Assembly (NCBI GenBank): GCA_033239125.1
Contig: BSWB01000003.1
Span: 132,794,320-132,858,319 of the forward strand
Length of the DNA: 64,000 nt
Source: Fagopyrum homotropicum
Lineage: Eukaryota > Streptophyta > Magnoliopsida > Caryophyllales > Polygonaceae
Reading direction: 5' to 3'
Position numbers and translations under genes: made by a program. Shown here one piece after another: positions 1 through 10,666 of this stretch; the stretch's first letter is position 1; each line of letters opens with the position of its first letter. Under the pieces are notes generated by a model. The model had not been told where the DNA came from. It was given only the letters and a program-made list of their open reading frames with translations, and ran no database searches.

Positions 1-134
1 TGGTTTAAGGTCGCTAGCAGGACTGTACGTCACTCTCAAGCAAGATGTAAAGGTGTAATCTCCTTAGTTGGAACTTCCGGTTGATACTTCTTCAACCTAT
101 GACCGTTGACCTTAAAGCTTCCGCTAGCTTCACC

Positions 135-737
135 TTATACTTTAGTTGCACCATGGGGAAAGACATTTTTCACAATATAAGGTCTCGTCAAATGCTCCAC
201 CAAGTGCAAATGCTCGTCAGGGAATGAATCATCAATGGGTAGATTGTCCCTCTCGAGTGAGATAGGTGGTAGCCGACTGAGGTGATCCGCCACGGAATTT
301 TCGGACCCCTTCTTATCGCGAATCGCCAAGTCAAACTCTTGAAGTAAGAGAATCCAACGAATAAGGCACGGCTTTGCATCCTTCTTAGCAAGCAAGTATC
401 GAATAGCTGCATGGTCAGTATAAACAATAACTTTCGCTCCCACTAAGTAAGAACAAAACTTCTCAAAGGCATTAACAACTGCCAAGAGCTCCTTTTCGGT
501 GGTGGCGTAATTCAGCTTAGCCTCATCTAGCGTCTTGCTACATAGTAAATGACGTTTGTCCGGCCATCCTTCATCTATCCAAGTACCGCTCCTGCGGCCA
601 CATCACTGGCATCACACATGATCTCTAAGAGAAAGGTCCAATCAGGAGGTTGAATGCTGGTAGTGGTGATCAACGCTTCCTTTATCCCGTAGAAAGCATC
701 AAGACATTCCTATGAAAACTCAAAAACAACATCCTTA
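135..737 (-). pseudogene. Athila RNase H fused to integrase C-terminal tail (broken)
   Basis: The RNase H part contains YYV, LLAVVNAFEKF, VYTDHAAIRYLL and DKKGSENSVADHLSRL, which are typical of gypsy-type RNase H. The sequence before position 545 is in another frame: a one-base loss within the stretch normally reading YYASKTLDEA shifts it, and a TAG lies slightly upstream after GAVLG. After DDSFPDEHLHLVEH the frame runs straight into RPYIVKNVFPHGA and then, across a stop, FKVNGHRLKKY. Those last blocks belong to the end of an Athila integrase. The zinc finger and DDE core expected between them (roughly 1 kb) are absent, so an internal deletion with a junction near 190-200 is inferred. It is not functional. 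Confidence 0.82.
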
Positions 738-738
738 T

Positions 739-1640
739 TCAAAAGATTAATAAGCGGTTTAGAGATTTTAGAGAAATCCTTGATGAACCTCCTGTAGAAA
801 CCTGCATGCCCAAGAAATCTTCGTACATCTTTAAAATAACAACGTGGGGAAGTTTCTCAATAGTCTTGATCTTAGCTCGATTGACTTTTATACCGCGGTT
901 GGAAACGAGGTGTCCTAGAACAATTCCTTCGCTAACCATAAAGTGACACTTCTCCCAATTCAAAACGAGATTAGTGGTTTCACAATGTTGTAACACTAGA
1001 GAAAGGTTAGCCAAACATTTATCAAAAGAGGAACCATATACCGAAAAGTCATCCATGAATAGCTCCATGATCTCCTCAATATACTCGGAAAAGATGGTCA
1101 TCATACAACACTGATAAGTGGCGGGTGCGTTACACAATCCGAATGGCATCCTCCGATAAGCAATTGTTCCCCATGGACAAGTAAAAGTGGTCTTCTCTTG
1201 ATCATCCAGATGGATATGAACCTTAAAGAAGCCACTATAACCATCTAAATAGCAAAAGTGTGACTGTTGTGCTAACCGTTCAAGCATTTGATCAATGAAT
1301 GAAAGAGAAAAATGGTCCTTTCGTGTAGCCAAATTTAATCTCCTATAGTCAATGCACATCCTCCAGCCAGTAACAGTCCTTGTAGGAATCAACTCGTTAT
1401 TCTTGTTGGTTACAACAGTCATCTCACCTTTCTTGGGAACTACATGCACCGGACTCACCCATTTGCTATACGATATGGGAAATATGATACCTGGATCAAG
1501 CAACTTAAGAATATCCTTATTCAAAACTTCTTTCATGATCGGATTCAACCGTCTTTGAGGTTACCGTGAAGGCTTATGATCATCTTCCATTAGTATCTTA
1601 TGCATACAAAGAGAAGGCTTAATACCAACAAGATCATCAA
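739..1640 (-). pseudogene. Athila reverse transcriptase (broken)
   Basis: This is an RNA-dependent DNA polymerase of the Ty3/gypsy Athila lineage. The open stretch 739-1548 gives 269 residues with LLDPGIIFPIS, WVSPVHVVPKKG, WRMCIDYRRLN, FCYLDGYSGF, MPFGLCNAPATY and the catalytic FMDDFSVYG (the xxDD motif). Upstream in the same frame, IDDLVGIKPSLCMHKI and the start of the RT are readable to about 1640 but interrupted by a stop after HKPSR. The C-terminal thumb reads VLGHLVSNRGIKVN and then degenerates. Reverse transcriptase would normally act as part of a Gag-Pol polyprotein in a cytoplasmic particle. Here the flanking frames are disrupted, so it is a fossil. Confidence 0.9.
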
Positions 1641-2153
1641 TAGTATAACCCAAATCCTTTCTATGTTTTCTCAATTCATGTATCAACTTAGACAACTCAT
1701 CTTTAGTAAGAGTAGCACAACAATGACAGGATATGTAGAATCCGGACCAAAGAAAGCGTACCTTAAGTGAGTTGGAAGAGGTTTAAGGTCTAAGATAGGA
1801 GGTGCCTTGAGTAGTGGATTCGTACCTCCTTCCTCCATCAAAGAGGGTTTAGAAACTTCAGAAGAGATGGATTGCATCATCCAAGAAGAGAACATCTTTT
1901 AGAGAAGAAGAGATGTCGTTTGCTTCAGGTGAGATTCGGTCGAGGCATCTAGGGTTAGCCCGAGGTGGTGAACTGAGGTAATCTTAAGTTGACACCATCT
2001 CGCTTGCTTTAGAAACTATCTCGGTCGTGGACCGAGGTGATGGACCGAGGTGATCTCTAGTTGAGGTCATCTCGCTTTCTTCAAGAATCATTTCGGTTGA
2101 GGTACCGGGAGGACGACCGAAACCTAATGTGCTTTTGTCTCCTGGATGAGTTT

Positions 2154-2445
2154 TTAAAATCCAGCTCTTGGATCCGCTTCCAATGCTTCCAAGCTTCGTA
2201 CATCTACATCACATAAAACATCTACACCTTCCTCCATCATACTAAAACTCAAAACTTTCTCAAGGGGATCTTTAATTAAGATAGAGATCACCAATTCTCG
2301 AGATTCTTCTTCATCATAGATGTTGAAGATGTCATCATCTAGGGGATGTCCATTCATCGTGGCTAAAAGTGCAAACTCCACATGATCTTCCCCAATATTG
2401 AATGACAACTTGGCGTTCTTACAATCAATCACTACTAGATAAATG
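2154..2445 (-). pseudogene. Athila protease-RT spacer fragment
   Basis: The minus-strand reading VIDCKNAKLSFNIGEDHVEF followed by an acidic stretch matches the segment just after the aspartic protease in Athila Pol, where LGRPFLAT...IDVK-like text normally stands. The protease active site itself is not seen. The homology stops at about 2445, where a TTGTAACCGTTC motif begins a different AT-rich region, so an insertion or breakpoint falls here. The fragment lies in the same orientation as the RT downstream of it. Confidence 0.6.
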
Positions 2446-4874
2446 CCCTGTTGTAACCGTTCAAATTAGGTACTTAAGGCTTCAAAATTGCTATAGTAAG
2501 ACTTTTGTAATGGATTATGCTCAGTTACAATAGCCTGCCTTGCAATAGGTATGTAGCAACGAAGATAAACTCTATTGTAACGGTTTGATAAATCAAGTCC
2601 AAAATTACAATAGACACATAACTATTACAATAGGTGCAACCATTACAAAAAATAAAGTATTATTACAATAGATATTACCATTACAATATTGATAGACCCG
2701 TTACCAAGGAACAACCTTAACAAAAAGTAGACAAATGTCACCTTACATAGAACCATTGTCATACGATCTATAATGGTTACCACAATACCTAATGTGTACA
2801 ACCAATAAGATAATTTGTAAATTATAGCAAATACAAATAATAATTCATAGATAAATATTTTATATGTGAAGTTAGATAATTCATTAATGTCTAATGCAAC
2901 ATAGACATCAAGTGTGCATTTTTCCAAGCCCCTAATGGTTGATCACATAATCAAACCAAAAAATTACTTGCGGAAAATCAAGCTAGTCATGAATCTTGCT
3001 AGAACTTCATCCTTCATTGTCTGCATCCTGCAATAGTTCAATTACCATATCAAACTCTATTCTAAAGCTATAACAACAACAACAACTCAACAATAGTAAG
3101 CAAAATCTATTTCAAAGCTAAAACAACAACAACTTAAATTGTCAAAATGATACAAAATCAAAAACATGAGCAAGAACTTAAGCAACATGCATAGGTCAAA
3201 GTAGAATAGCAAGTTTGTTGTTTTAGTAGAACAACAACTCAATAACGATATACAACAAAAAAATCTCAACAACCCAATGGTCACTTTTGAAACCACAAGG
3301 ATGGAGAAAAATATCAGCAACCAATTAGATGATTTTAAACCACAAGGAGATCATATCAACAACAAAATGGAAAATACTTCAGCAACAAAGACAAAAAATC
3401 TCAATAGTAGCAACAATGAAAAAATCTCCCAAGCACTTTATAATCTCAGCAACACAAAATTTCAATACATACCTGTGGTGATTGAAAAACTTTAACATCG
3501 CTACCCACAATTTGCTCTTCATTTGCATTTCCAAGTGCACATGCAAAATCTGGAAGCACTTTAAAATATAGAAGTTAATCTCCTCATTACACAAAGATGA
3601 ATTAGAGCAATAAAGTTAAATTCTAAAAACGTAATGTGTATTTATATCGGAAATTAAATAAGAATACCAAGAAAAAACGTAACATTGTATGTGATCAAGG
3701 ACTTGGACTTGGAAGCTTAAAGACTCCCTGATGTCGCTTCTTGTGTGTAGGATAATATAACTGAATTACCACGAGTTTGTTCACCTTTTCCTCTTATCTA
3801 CATCTTAAACCATCGAAGCTTGAGTATTCATATCTGTATAAAAGGGAGAAACATAACTTCTAAACGGAAGTAACCTATGGACAAACAGGGTAGCTAAATA
3901 GCCACAAAATAAGCTACTAAAATCATCAATTATAGACACAAAAGGTTGGTCGTGGAAACCAACTATGTATAGATGGGTACAAGAAAAGTAGCTACATATT
4001 TTAACCCCAATACAAATCGTTCATGAGTTGGTCACGATCTAAGTTCAACAAAATCAAAACTTTAAAAGCTTATCAAGTAAATCATAAACCTATAGCCACA
4101 ACTAATATCTACAGATTTATGGTTGGTTTGATCACAAATACAGCCACAATTACTCACGTTCTAATCACAACACTTTTAAGTTCAACAAATCAAGAAACCA
4201 TGAACGGTTGTATTTAGATTAGCATATGAACACTTTTAAATTCAAAGAAAAGATAAACAACCAAGTAATAACAAATAGAAAAGATCATCTAAAACACTAT
4301 GTCATGCATTTTGTCATCCATTAAATCAATCAATGAATAAAGCCAAACTCTAAACCTATACAACAAATGGGTTTCCGAATTTCGTGCTCTTCAAAGGTTA
4401 ACAAACATAGAAAAGGTAGAGAAAATGGTCAAGACAACATATACAAGGTTAGTATTTAAGAAGAAAAACATTTTGGATAAGTATTCAAAGAAGTAGTTTA
4501 CATTTACCTACATATATCTTAGGGTTCCTAAAAAGAGACTATATGCGTCAACACTAAGTCTAAAACGATACACAATCAATTCAACATGTACATCACCACC
4601 TACACAAATCCACTTCTTTCATACCGTCATTCCCTAACTTAGATAAATATATAGCAAGCTCAATAGATGTCAGCAAATCATGACATACAATATATTCATA
4701 ACGACTAAGAAAAGAATATAGTCATTCCAACCTTTCCGACATAAACAATTACTATGATTATACGATAAATATCACACCCATTTCGCAATCAACAGACATT
4801 CGTAATTTTTCACCAAATAATAATAATAATTCATGCATTCACTTTCTAACTAACCCTGGATACATCTAAATCAC
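2446..4874. other. AT-rich non-coding region, possible DNA transposon
   Basis: No open reading frame here resembles a known protein. The left end (2450-2700) is dense in a short motif around TTACAATAG, in both orientations, with about eight copies in 250 bases. Such clustering is common near the ends of CACTA and Mutator-like transposons. Further right are AAC/CAA runs (3070-3250) and a small inverted motif around GGTTGGTCGTGGAAACCAAC (3944-3963). I could not find matching terminal inverted repeats or a target duplication, so the superfamily stays open. Confidence 0.35.
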
Positions 4875-6644
4875 TGATGACATGATTTATGACACTAGTT
4901 TAGGCACTCTTTTAGATAGTTTTCCTTTCCATTCATGCATGTTACCGCATTAGTTCATGACGTTTACGTTCAATTCATGCATATTGTCAAAATAGACGTC
5001 TACACGAACTTTTGTCGGTTTTGTAAGTATTTTGGGGAGCTTTTGGACTTAATCGATACATTCGAGGATCATTCCTTGTGGTGGCACACTTCCAGACTCT
5101 TTAAGGAGCAACCTAGGAGCAAATAAGAACACTAAAGACCTTGTTGGTGCATGCCTTGCACCAACTCATGACTTTATGATCCAAAGATGGCTGAGCTGTA
5201 GGAACCTTGGCCCAGAGACCAATTCCACGCCCGTGGTTTTGGCCGTGGTTTTGTCTGGACAACTTTGACACGTGTCCCACAATCTCTTTGTCCGACCCTT
5301 TCTTCTTGGTGGAGTATTTAAGTGGTCTTGCGGGCTGATTTGAGGATCTTCTTCCCCTTTTGGACTCTTCTCCTCTAGCATCTTCCCCAACACTATTCCA
5401 TTGTAGCCTCTCTTCCAAGCACCCTTGTGGGTGTTCTTGGGAGAGATTAGTGTAGATTTTAGTTTTATAGTGAGATTTGAGTGGTTTTGAGTGAGGTTTC
5501 CATTCTTGACACCTTGGAGTTGCATCTTGGACCCTTTGTAAGACTTGGTAACTTCTATTCTAGCTTTATAATGTCTTTTCTTTGGTTCATTCTTCATTAT
5601 CTAGATATGACTTGCAAGCATGCTCTATTTATGAAGTTTGATCTAGATTTGTATGTTGTTGGCTAAATAGATGTGATTCTAGGGTGAAGGAATGATGTTT
5701 ATGCTTTGGACTATGATTGTACGGACTTCCATGTTAGCTTAGGATGGATTTGTGTTCGAAACCCCAACTCAGACCCAAACAACGGCCTGTTCTTCATGCT
5801 TCCACGGCCGTGGTTTCCATGATCCACCCGTGGTTTGCTCTGTTGTGCTTGTATTGATGAATCTGGATGTTTGGATGTATATGTGTTGAAACCCTAGTGT
5901 TTGTTGAGCCTAATCTAGCTTAGGGTGACCTATTGTTAACAACCTATTTGAGGAATGAGACTTACCCGGTAATTTCCTCTCTTAGATACGTAAGATGATA
6001 AACTCTAGGTAGTAGTGAGCAAAAAAAGCCGCTATTGGATTGAGTGTGCTAGGATTGTTGCCTAAGACTTACCTACCCGGTAAGGAGAGGTTTAACCCTT
6101 AGGTCGTGGCCGGTTTGTGTAGAATTCCCGTCCTTAGGTTCCTTGAGACTTACCCTGTAATATGACCTTAGGCTCGAGACTAGTGAAGCATGAGACTTAC
6201 TCGGTAATTGCTCCCATTAGAGAAACACCTAACTCCGAACAACCGCAGCTTTCCTTTGATCTTTAGAAACATGAGTCCATTGTCATAATCGGAATTCCAA
6301 ATCTCTAGAATCAGCATTTCTTACCTCTTATCTCCTATCTTGTGTTTATGTGTTTTTTGTTTGTTTTTTTGTTTGTGTTGATATATTTGTGATCATTGTT
6401 GATCACTCAAAACCAACAAAAAATATTGTGTTTAGTACTTTCTTTGTTCCTCATCTCATCTTAGTTTAGATTTGCACTATCTTTGATCATTGAATTACTT
6501 GATTTCACCTCAGTCCTTGTGTTCGACCTCGGAATACTTTCCTTCCTACATAACGATCCGTACACTACGGGTTTCGCTAGGTAGTTTAGGAGATTAGATC
6601 GAGTTATAAATTTAAGACTTTGTGTGTGCACATTTTGGGCGAAC
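4875..6644 (+). repeat. LTR half A (plus copy)
   Basis: First half of the compound unit. It starts TGATGACATG and ends TTTTGGGCGAAC, the same terminal words as the unit as a whole. It carries the palindrome CCACGGCCGTGG at 5802-5813 and related sites near 5226 and 5825. Several ACTTACCCGGTAA-like words repeat between 5960 and 6220. The half was probably once an independent LTR about 1.77 kb long, within the usual Athila range. Confidence 0.6.
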
Positions 6645-6714
6645 GAGTTCTTGGCACTCTTGGCTTGGATTTGTGTCGTACATTCTAGTGTAACACCCAT
6701 GTTAGCATGAAATA
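6645..6714 (+). other. Decayed primer-binding site and leader between two LTR halves
   Basis: Right after the GGGCGAAC end of half A comes AGTTCTTGGCACTCTTGG. This resembles the intact site on the minus strand at 10644-10660 (AGTTTTTTGGCACCGTTG...), with the TTGGCAC core kept and later bases changed. It is followed by about 50 bases of unrecognised leader and then a second LTR start. The same arrangement is present in the inverted copy (about 12300-12370). I infer that an old element lost nearly all of its interior, leaving LTR-remnant-LTR. Confidence 0.5.
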
Positions 6715-8341
6715 TGATCACATTCTTGGCACTTGTTTTAGATGTTTTGACCTCTTTTATGTGTACATGGATGTAGTTTTAAGCAATTGTGAGCTTGTTC
6801 ACCTATTTGGTCGATATAGAGATCTACACTAGTTTTGTTTTGTTTATAGGTGAATAAGAGCTTGAATTGGAGCAAATGATGGATGAAAAGGAGTATTTGA
6901 TCATGTTCGAGGACAAGGAGATGCATTAGAGAGGCTAAGGAAGGAGCATGGATGAAGGATTGCACGAAACAAAGGCAAAGAAAGAAGTTATGCAAGTCCA
7001 TGCCCTGAATTACAGCCGTGGAGAAGGAAATTTGAAAGTCCACGCCCTAATCCATGGCCGTGGACTTGGCATTATGAACGTGGAGAAGAGTTTGGAGCAT
7101 TACATAAACTTACACGGTCTATTCCACGGTCGTGGAAAGTGTATATGGCTGTGATTTTGGCAATCTTTTGACGTGTCATTTTTTTGCCACGTCAGCAATG
7201 TTAATGGGCTTTTATCGTAACCCTTTCTCGCTCTATAAAAAGGCTGGAGAAAGGAGTTTTAAGGATCCACACATAGCATCCGCGCTTAGGGTTGATTGGA
7301 CGCCGCTTAGAGTTTCGGAAACGACGGCTAGTTGGAGATCGAAGATTGCTTGCGGCGGAAGTTTGGATCTTTCTTAGGTTTTGATATTGAAGACGGATTG
7401 ACATCCCGTTCTTCGTTCTTGCCTGAGATTATTGTGAGGTTTCTTATTACACATTTTGAATCCATTGAACATTTCATCTTGTGTTTCGGATTTGAGATTG
7501 ATATTGAGTTTTTATTGAGTTTTCGAAGGTTTTCATCTTTCTCTCTTTCATATTTGAATATTGAATCAATGAAAATGATTGTTGGCTAAAACCCTTTAGC
7601 AACTCTAAGGTGAAGAGTTGATAGTTGTGGCTTAGATGATGATAGATCGATCGGAAACAGATTGGACCCTAAGAGTGCGAGAGACTTCGTCGACACCCTA
7701 AATCACGGCCTGCTCTTGAGTTCCACGGCCGTGGATCCTCAAGAACTAACCGTGATTTTCCCTGTTTTACGACCTTTGCTTTTGCTTTAATCCAAAGTTA
7801 AGGATTTGCTTTAACCTAGTCTTGGCTTGCCTTTCCTAGGTAGTAGTGAGACTCAACATCCTCTATTTTGGTTTCGAGTGTCACAACCTTCACCGTTTTG
7901 GTTTGTCTTTGATTCTTTGGGTTACAAGCTTGGGTATTTGAGATTAATTCTTGTCCCTAGATCGTTTCTATACTGCTGCCTCAACAACCTTTATAGAAGA
8001 GTCTTTGGGTGAGACATATAGGGTTTTGGAACTTCACCGTGCATTACCTTGCCTTAGCATACCTTTGCAATTCTCTACTCTGTCCTTATACTTATAGAAT
8101 ATCTTGAATCGATTGCCACATTTTGATATCTGGATCTTTAGGGTTGTTGTTTTCCCAATATTTGCAAAGCTTTACATTTTTACTTTCTTGACTACTTGAG
8201 ACTGAATTTGACTCACCAAATTGAGTTCGATACTCTGGAATACTTACTAATCTACGCCGATTCGTACACTACGGGTTCACTTGCTTTTATTTTAGTTTTA
8301 TAAATATAAAGCTTATTTGCACGCACGTTTTCGGGCGAACA
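6715..8341 (+). repeat. LTR half B (plus copy)
   Basis: Second half, 1.63 kb, starting TGATCACATTCTTGGCAC and ending CGTTTTCGGGCGAACA. It shares with half A the order of several blocks: ATTCCACGG/CCGTGG motifs, the ACGGCCTG(T/C)TCTT block, the CGTACACTACGGGTT(T/C) block and the GGGCGAAC end. A TATA-like CTATAAAAAGGCTGG lies near 7231-7245 and is a candidate core promoter. A CCACGGCCGTGG palindrome is at 7723-7734. Half B is the one that abuts the primer-binding site in the inverted copy. Confidence 0.6.
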
Positions 8342-8759
8342 ACCCACAACCCATGAGATCTTTTATTTTTGGAAAGTGATTTTCCTATAAGTTTGGAGAT
8401 ATTTTCTATATGGAAGGAGGTCTGATTAGCTAATTATTTTGGGAGATTGAAGATATTCCAAGGAAGAAGGAAGTTGAAGGAAGATAGATTTGAAGTAAAA
8501 GTTGAAGGCTTTTTAAAGGAAGTTATAAGGTTTTCTTAAGGAACCTTGATGGTTGTCTTTTAATTTGTTATTGAGGAACACATTTTGCTGATTGATTCGG
8601 ATTGATTGTTTGTTTGAGTTGCTTATTGAGACCTTTGTGATAAGATTTTCTTGTTTGCTTATTGATTCTTTCATCATATATTTGATTGTTATTATCATGA
8701 TGAGCTCTCGCTCTAGATTGCGGGAATGGTAGGGGAGGTTTATAAGCTGGAGAAGGAAT
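8342..8759. other. Unassigned junction between LTR and gag
   Basis: This stretch lies between the plus-orientation LTR end and the C-terminal end of the minus-strand gag relic. On the minus strand the upstream edge still reads Athila-like text (IYIPSPAYKPPLPFPQ) near 8700-8760. The rest has no recognisable domain, and the expected protease is not found. The join at 8341/8342 is therefore a breakpoint or insertion boundary. Confidence 0.4.
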
Positions 8760-10566
8760 GTAGATGTCTTCCCTCTCCTTCCCCTTTTCCTTCTATTTTT
8801 CGACGGGAACTTTAACAAACTTAGGCTGCGGGTCGATAGTTGTTACTCCGCTCCTAGTTGTAATAGCCATCACCCTTTCTTTCCGGTTATCCTCCGTCTT
8901 TCCGGGAATCTTTCCTTGATCTCTAGGAACTTCCTCGGCCTTGCTGAACATTTGGTTTTCTAAAGCTTTTTGAGCTTTATCAACCTTAGTAACGTAGATC
9001 TCTAATCCTTGAAGCTTTCCTAGGATTGTTTCCAACATGGGATCGGGCTTCTCCTTTCCCGAGTTGCTTGCGCTATTGGATGCCTGCCCCTAGCTTTTCA
9101 AAGGAGTAGAAGAAGAAGATGGTGGTGTTAGTGAATTTCCTTAATTGGAATAAGGATTACCGGAATTTTGTTGTTGGTTGGAACACCGATTGTTGTTTGA
9201 ATTCCGATTGTTGTTGTTCCAATTGTTGTTCCGGTTGTTGTTGTTCCAATTGTTCCGGTTGTTGTTCCGGTTGTTCCGGTTGGTGTTCTCATTCCCTTGA
9301 TAGTTGTTGTTGCTTCCTAGGTATCCAACATCTTGCTCCTTCGGTTTTTGAAGGCCAGCTCTAATGACTTCCTTCAACTCCTTAATTTCGGTGTTGAGGG
9401 AAAAGATTTGAGTTTGCGCAGCTTGTGTTAGCTTCGCTCCTTGCTCTACTCGGTTAGGATCCACCTTCCGGTGGGGATACTTCTCAATGACTCGTGCTTG
9501 CTTCTCAATGAAGTCCCAAGCATCCTCTTTCCCTCATGGCCATGAATGTACAACATGAAAGGGATTGGAGCTTGAATTGTGTTTCAACATCCAGCCCCTT
9601 GTAATATATCTCCAACAACTCTAACTTTGAAATGCCATGGTGTGGGAAATCCAATAATAGATCCTGAAACCTTTCCCAAGATTAAAACAAACTTTCGTTA
9701 GATTTCATAGAAAAAGCATTAATCTTACCTCTTAACTCCGCCGTCTTGGATGGCGGAAAGAATTTGGTTAGGAACTCCGAAGATAGATCCTCCCATGTGT
9801 TGAGTCTTCCATTTTGAAGAGCTTGATACCAAGATAAAGCCTTGCCCTTCAAAGAGAATAAGAACGGTTTGATCTTGTAGTTATTGGTGGTTTCATTCTT
9901 CGGCTTCATCGTCTCCATTAGAATCTCAAAATTCTGCAAATGTTGGTGTGGACATTCAGCACTCATTCCACCAAATTGGCTTTGGCGAACAATGGTGATA
10001 ACTTGAGGGTTAAAGCTAAACCCTTGGATATCTTCAGCTTCGAAATTCACGCCTAGACGCCGTGGTTGCTAAATCGGATCCATCCTTTGTCCAAGAGTTC
10101 TTGGTTCCTCATCTACACGAGCGGCTCTCGCACCCCTAGCTGGAATACGAGGATTTATGGGCGGCCTTGGATCATTCTGGACTGGATTCAGATTGATGTC
10201 CTCTAGCGGTGGCATTTCATCATCATCCTCATCGTCGGATGATTCCGCTCTAATCAACCTAGTTGATTTGACCGTCTTCTTCTTTTTGGAGTTATTCATC
10301 TCCAACTTCATGTCCAGCATCATGGCTTTGAGCTCATCAATTTGGAATTGATGACGCTCCAATTCTTCCATACGAGCCTTTTCATTCAATCTAAATTGAG
10401 CTTGAGATTCCTCCAACTCCGCTTGGAGATTTCTCTCTTTATTTTCAGCCATCTTTCTTTCCTTAAGCTTTTTCCTTAGAGTCTTTTCAAGTTCCGGATC
10501 AAAAGGTATGAGGTCTTTGGTGGATCTAGACCTGCGCATATACCTAAAAGAACCTGCGAAGAACAC
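8760..10566 (-). pseudogene. Athila Gag polyprotein (broken)
   Basis: Capsid/nucleocapsid polyprotein relic on the minus strand. The N-terminal part (10566-10069) is charged and coiled-coil-like (KTLRKKLKERKMAENKERN...) with an acidic DDEDDDEMPPLED segment. After a TAG comes the Retrotrans_gag-like domain (10050-9682) with FSFNPQVIT, FLFSLKGKALSWYQAL and WEDLSSEFLTKFFPPSKT. Past another stop it still reads ESLF*SWERFQDLLLDFPHHG. A frame change follows, then an Asn/Arg-rich tail (9464-9141) and the end of gag (9038-8793) with MAITTRSGV. The order and content fit an Athila gag. At least two stops and one frameshift make it non-functional. It lies downstream of its own primer-binding site and LTR. 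Confidence 0.87.
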
Positions 10567-10643
10567 TCAAAAGAGATATCAAATAATAAGAGCAAAGCTC
10601 CCAAGCTTGACAACCGAGAACCGAAGTTTGGTCTAGACCAAAT

Positions 10644-10660
10644 CCCCGGCAACGGTGCCA
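10644..10660 (-). other. Athila primer-binding site (tRNA-Asp type)
   Basis: On the minus strand, seven bases after the LTR end (CGAACA), the sequence reads TGGCACCGTTGCCGGGG. Athila and Tat elements are known to use a tRNA-Asp 3' end, whose complement is close to TGGCGCCGTTGCCGGGG, so there is one visible difference. The site fixes the LTR boundary at 10667 and the element's orientation. gag starts about 80 bases further on. Confidence 0.8.
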
Positions 10661-10666
10661 AAAACT

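Larger units (their letters stand above)
1..2445 (-). mobile_element. Athila-lineage Ty3/gypsy pol relic
   Basis: Minus-strand internal part of an Athila retrotransposon. Reading 5' to 3' on the minus strand it holds the protease-RT spacer, reverse transcriptase, RNase H, and then the integrase C-terminus at the window edge. The RT carries the lineage-typical blocks VHVVPKKG, TVTGWRMCIDYR and MPFGLCNAPATYQ. The reading frame changes between RT and RNase H and several stops are present, so the element is dead. The central integrase is missing. Positions 1900-2150 hold repeats of a motif like GACCGAGGTGAT that I cannot match to a domain. The pol continues to the left of the window. Its upstream side is cut at about 2445, where AT-rich non-Athila sequence begins. 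The matching gag may be the one at 8760-10566, now separated by inserted or rearranged DNA. Confidence 0.88.
4875..8341 (+). mobile_element. Athila-type compound LTR, plus orientation
   Basis: This is a 3.47 kb unit starting TGATGACATGATT and ending TTTTCGGGCGAACA. An inverted copy lies at 10667-14139 and aligns throughout, with roughly 95 percent identity in the parts I compared by eye. In the inverted copy the end is followed directly by an Athila-type primer-binding site, which identifies the unit as LTR sequence. Here it is followed instead by unrelated DNA and no primer-binding site. The unit has two homologous halves: 4875-6644 (ends GGGCGAAC) and 6715-8341 (starts TGATCACATTCTTGGCAC). 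The 70 bases between them begin with a decayed primer-binding-site-like stretch. No matching 5 bp target duplication was found (ATCAC on the left, ACCCA on the right). Confidence 0.72.

Noticed and set aside
4870..8347. Target-site duplication for the plus-strand Athila LTR
   Set aside because: ATCAC and ACCCA do not match. Shifting the boundary by a few bases does not help.
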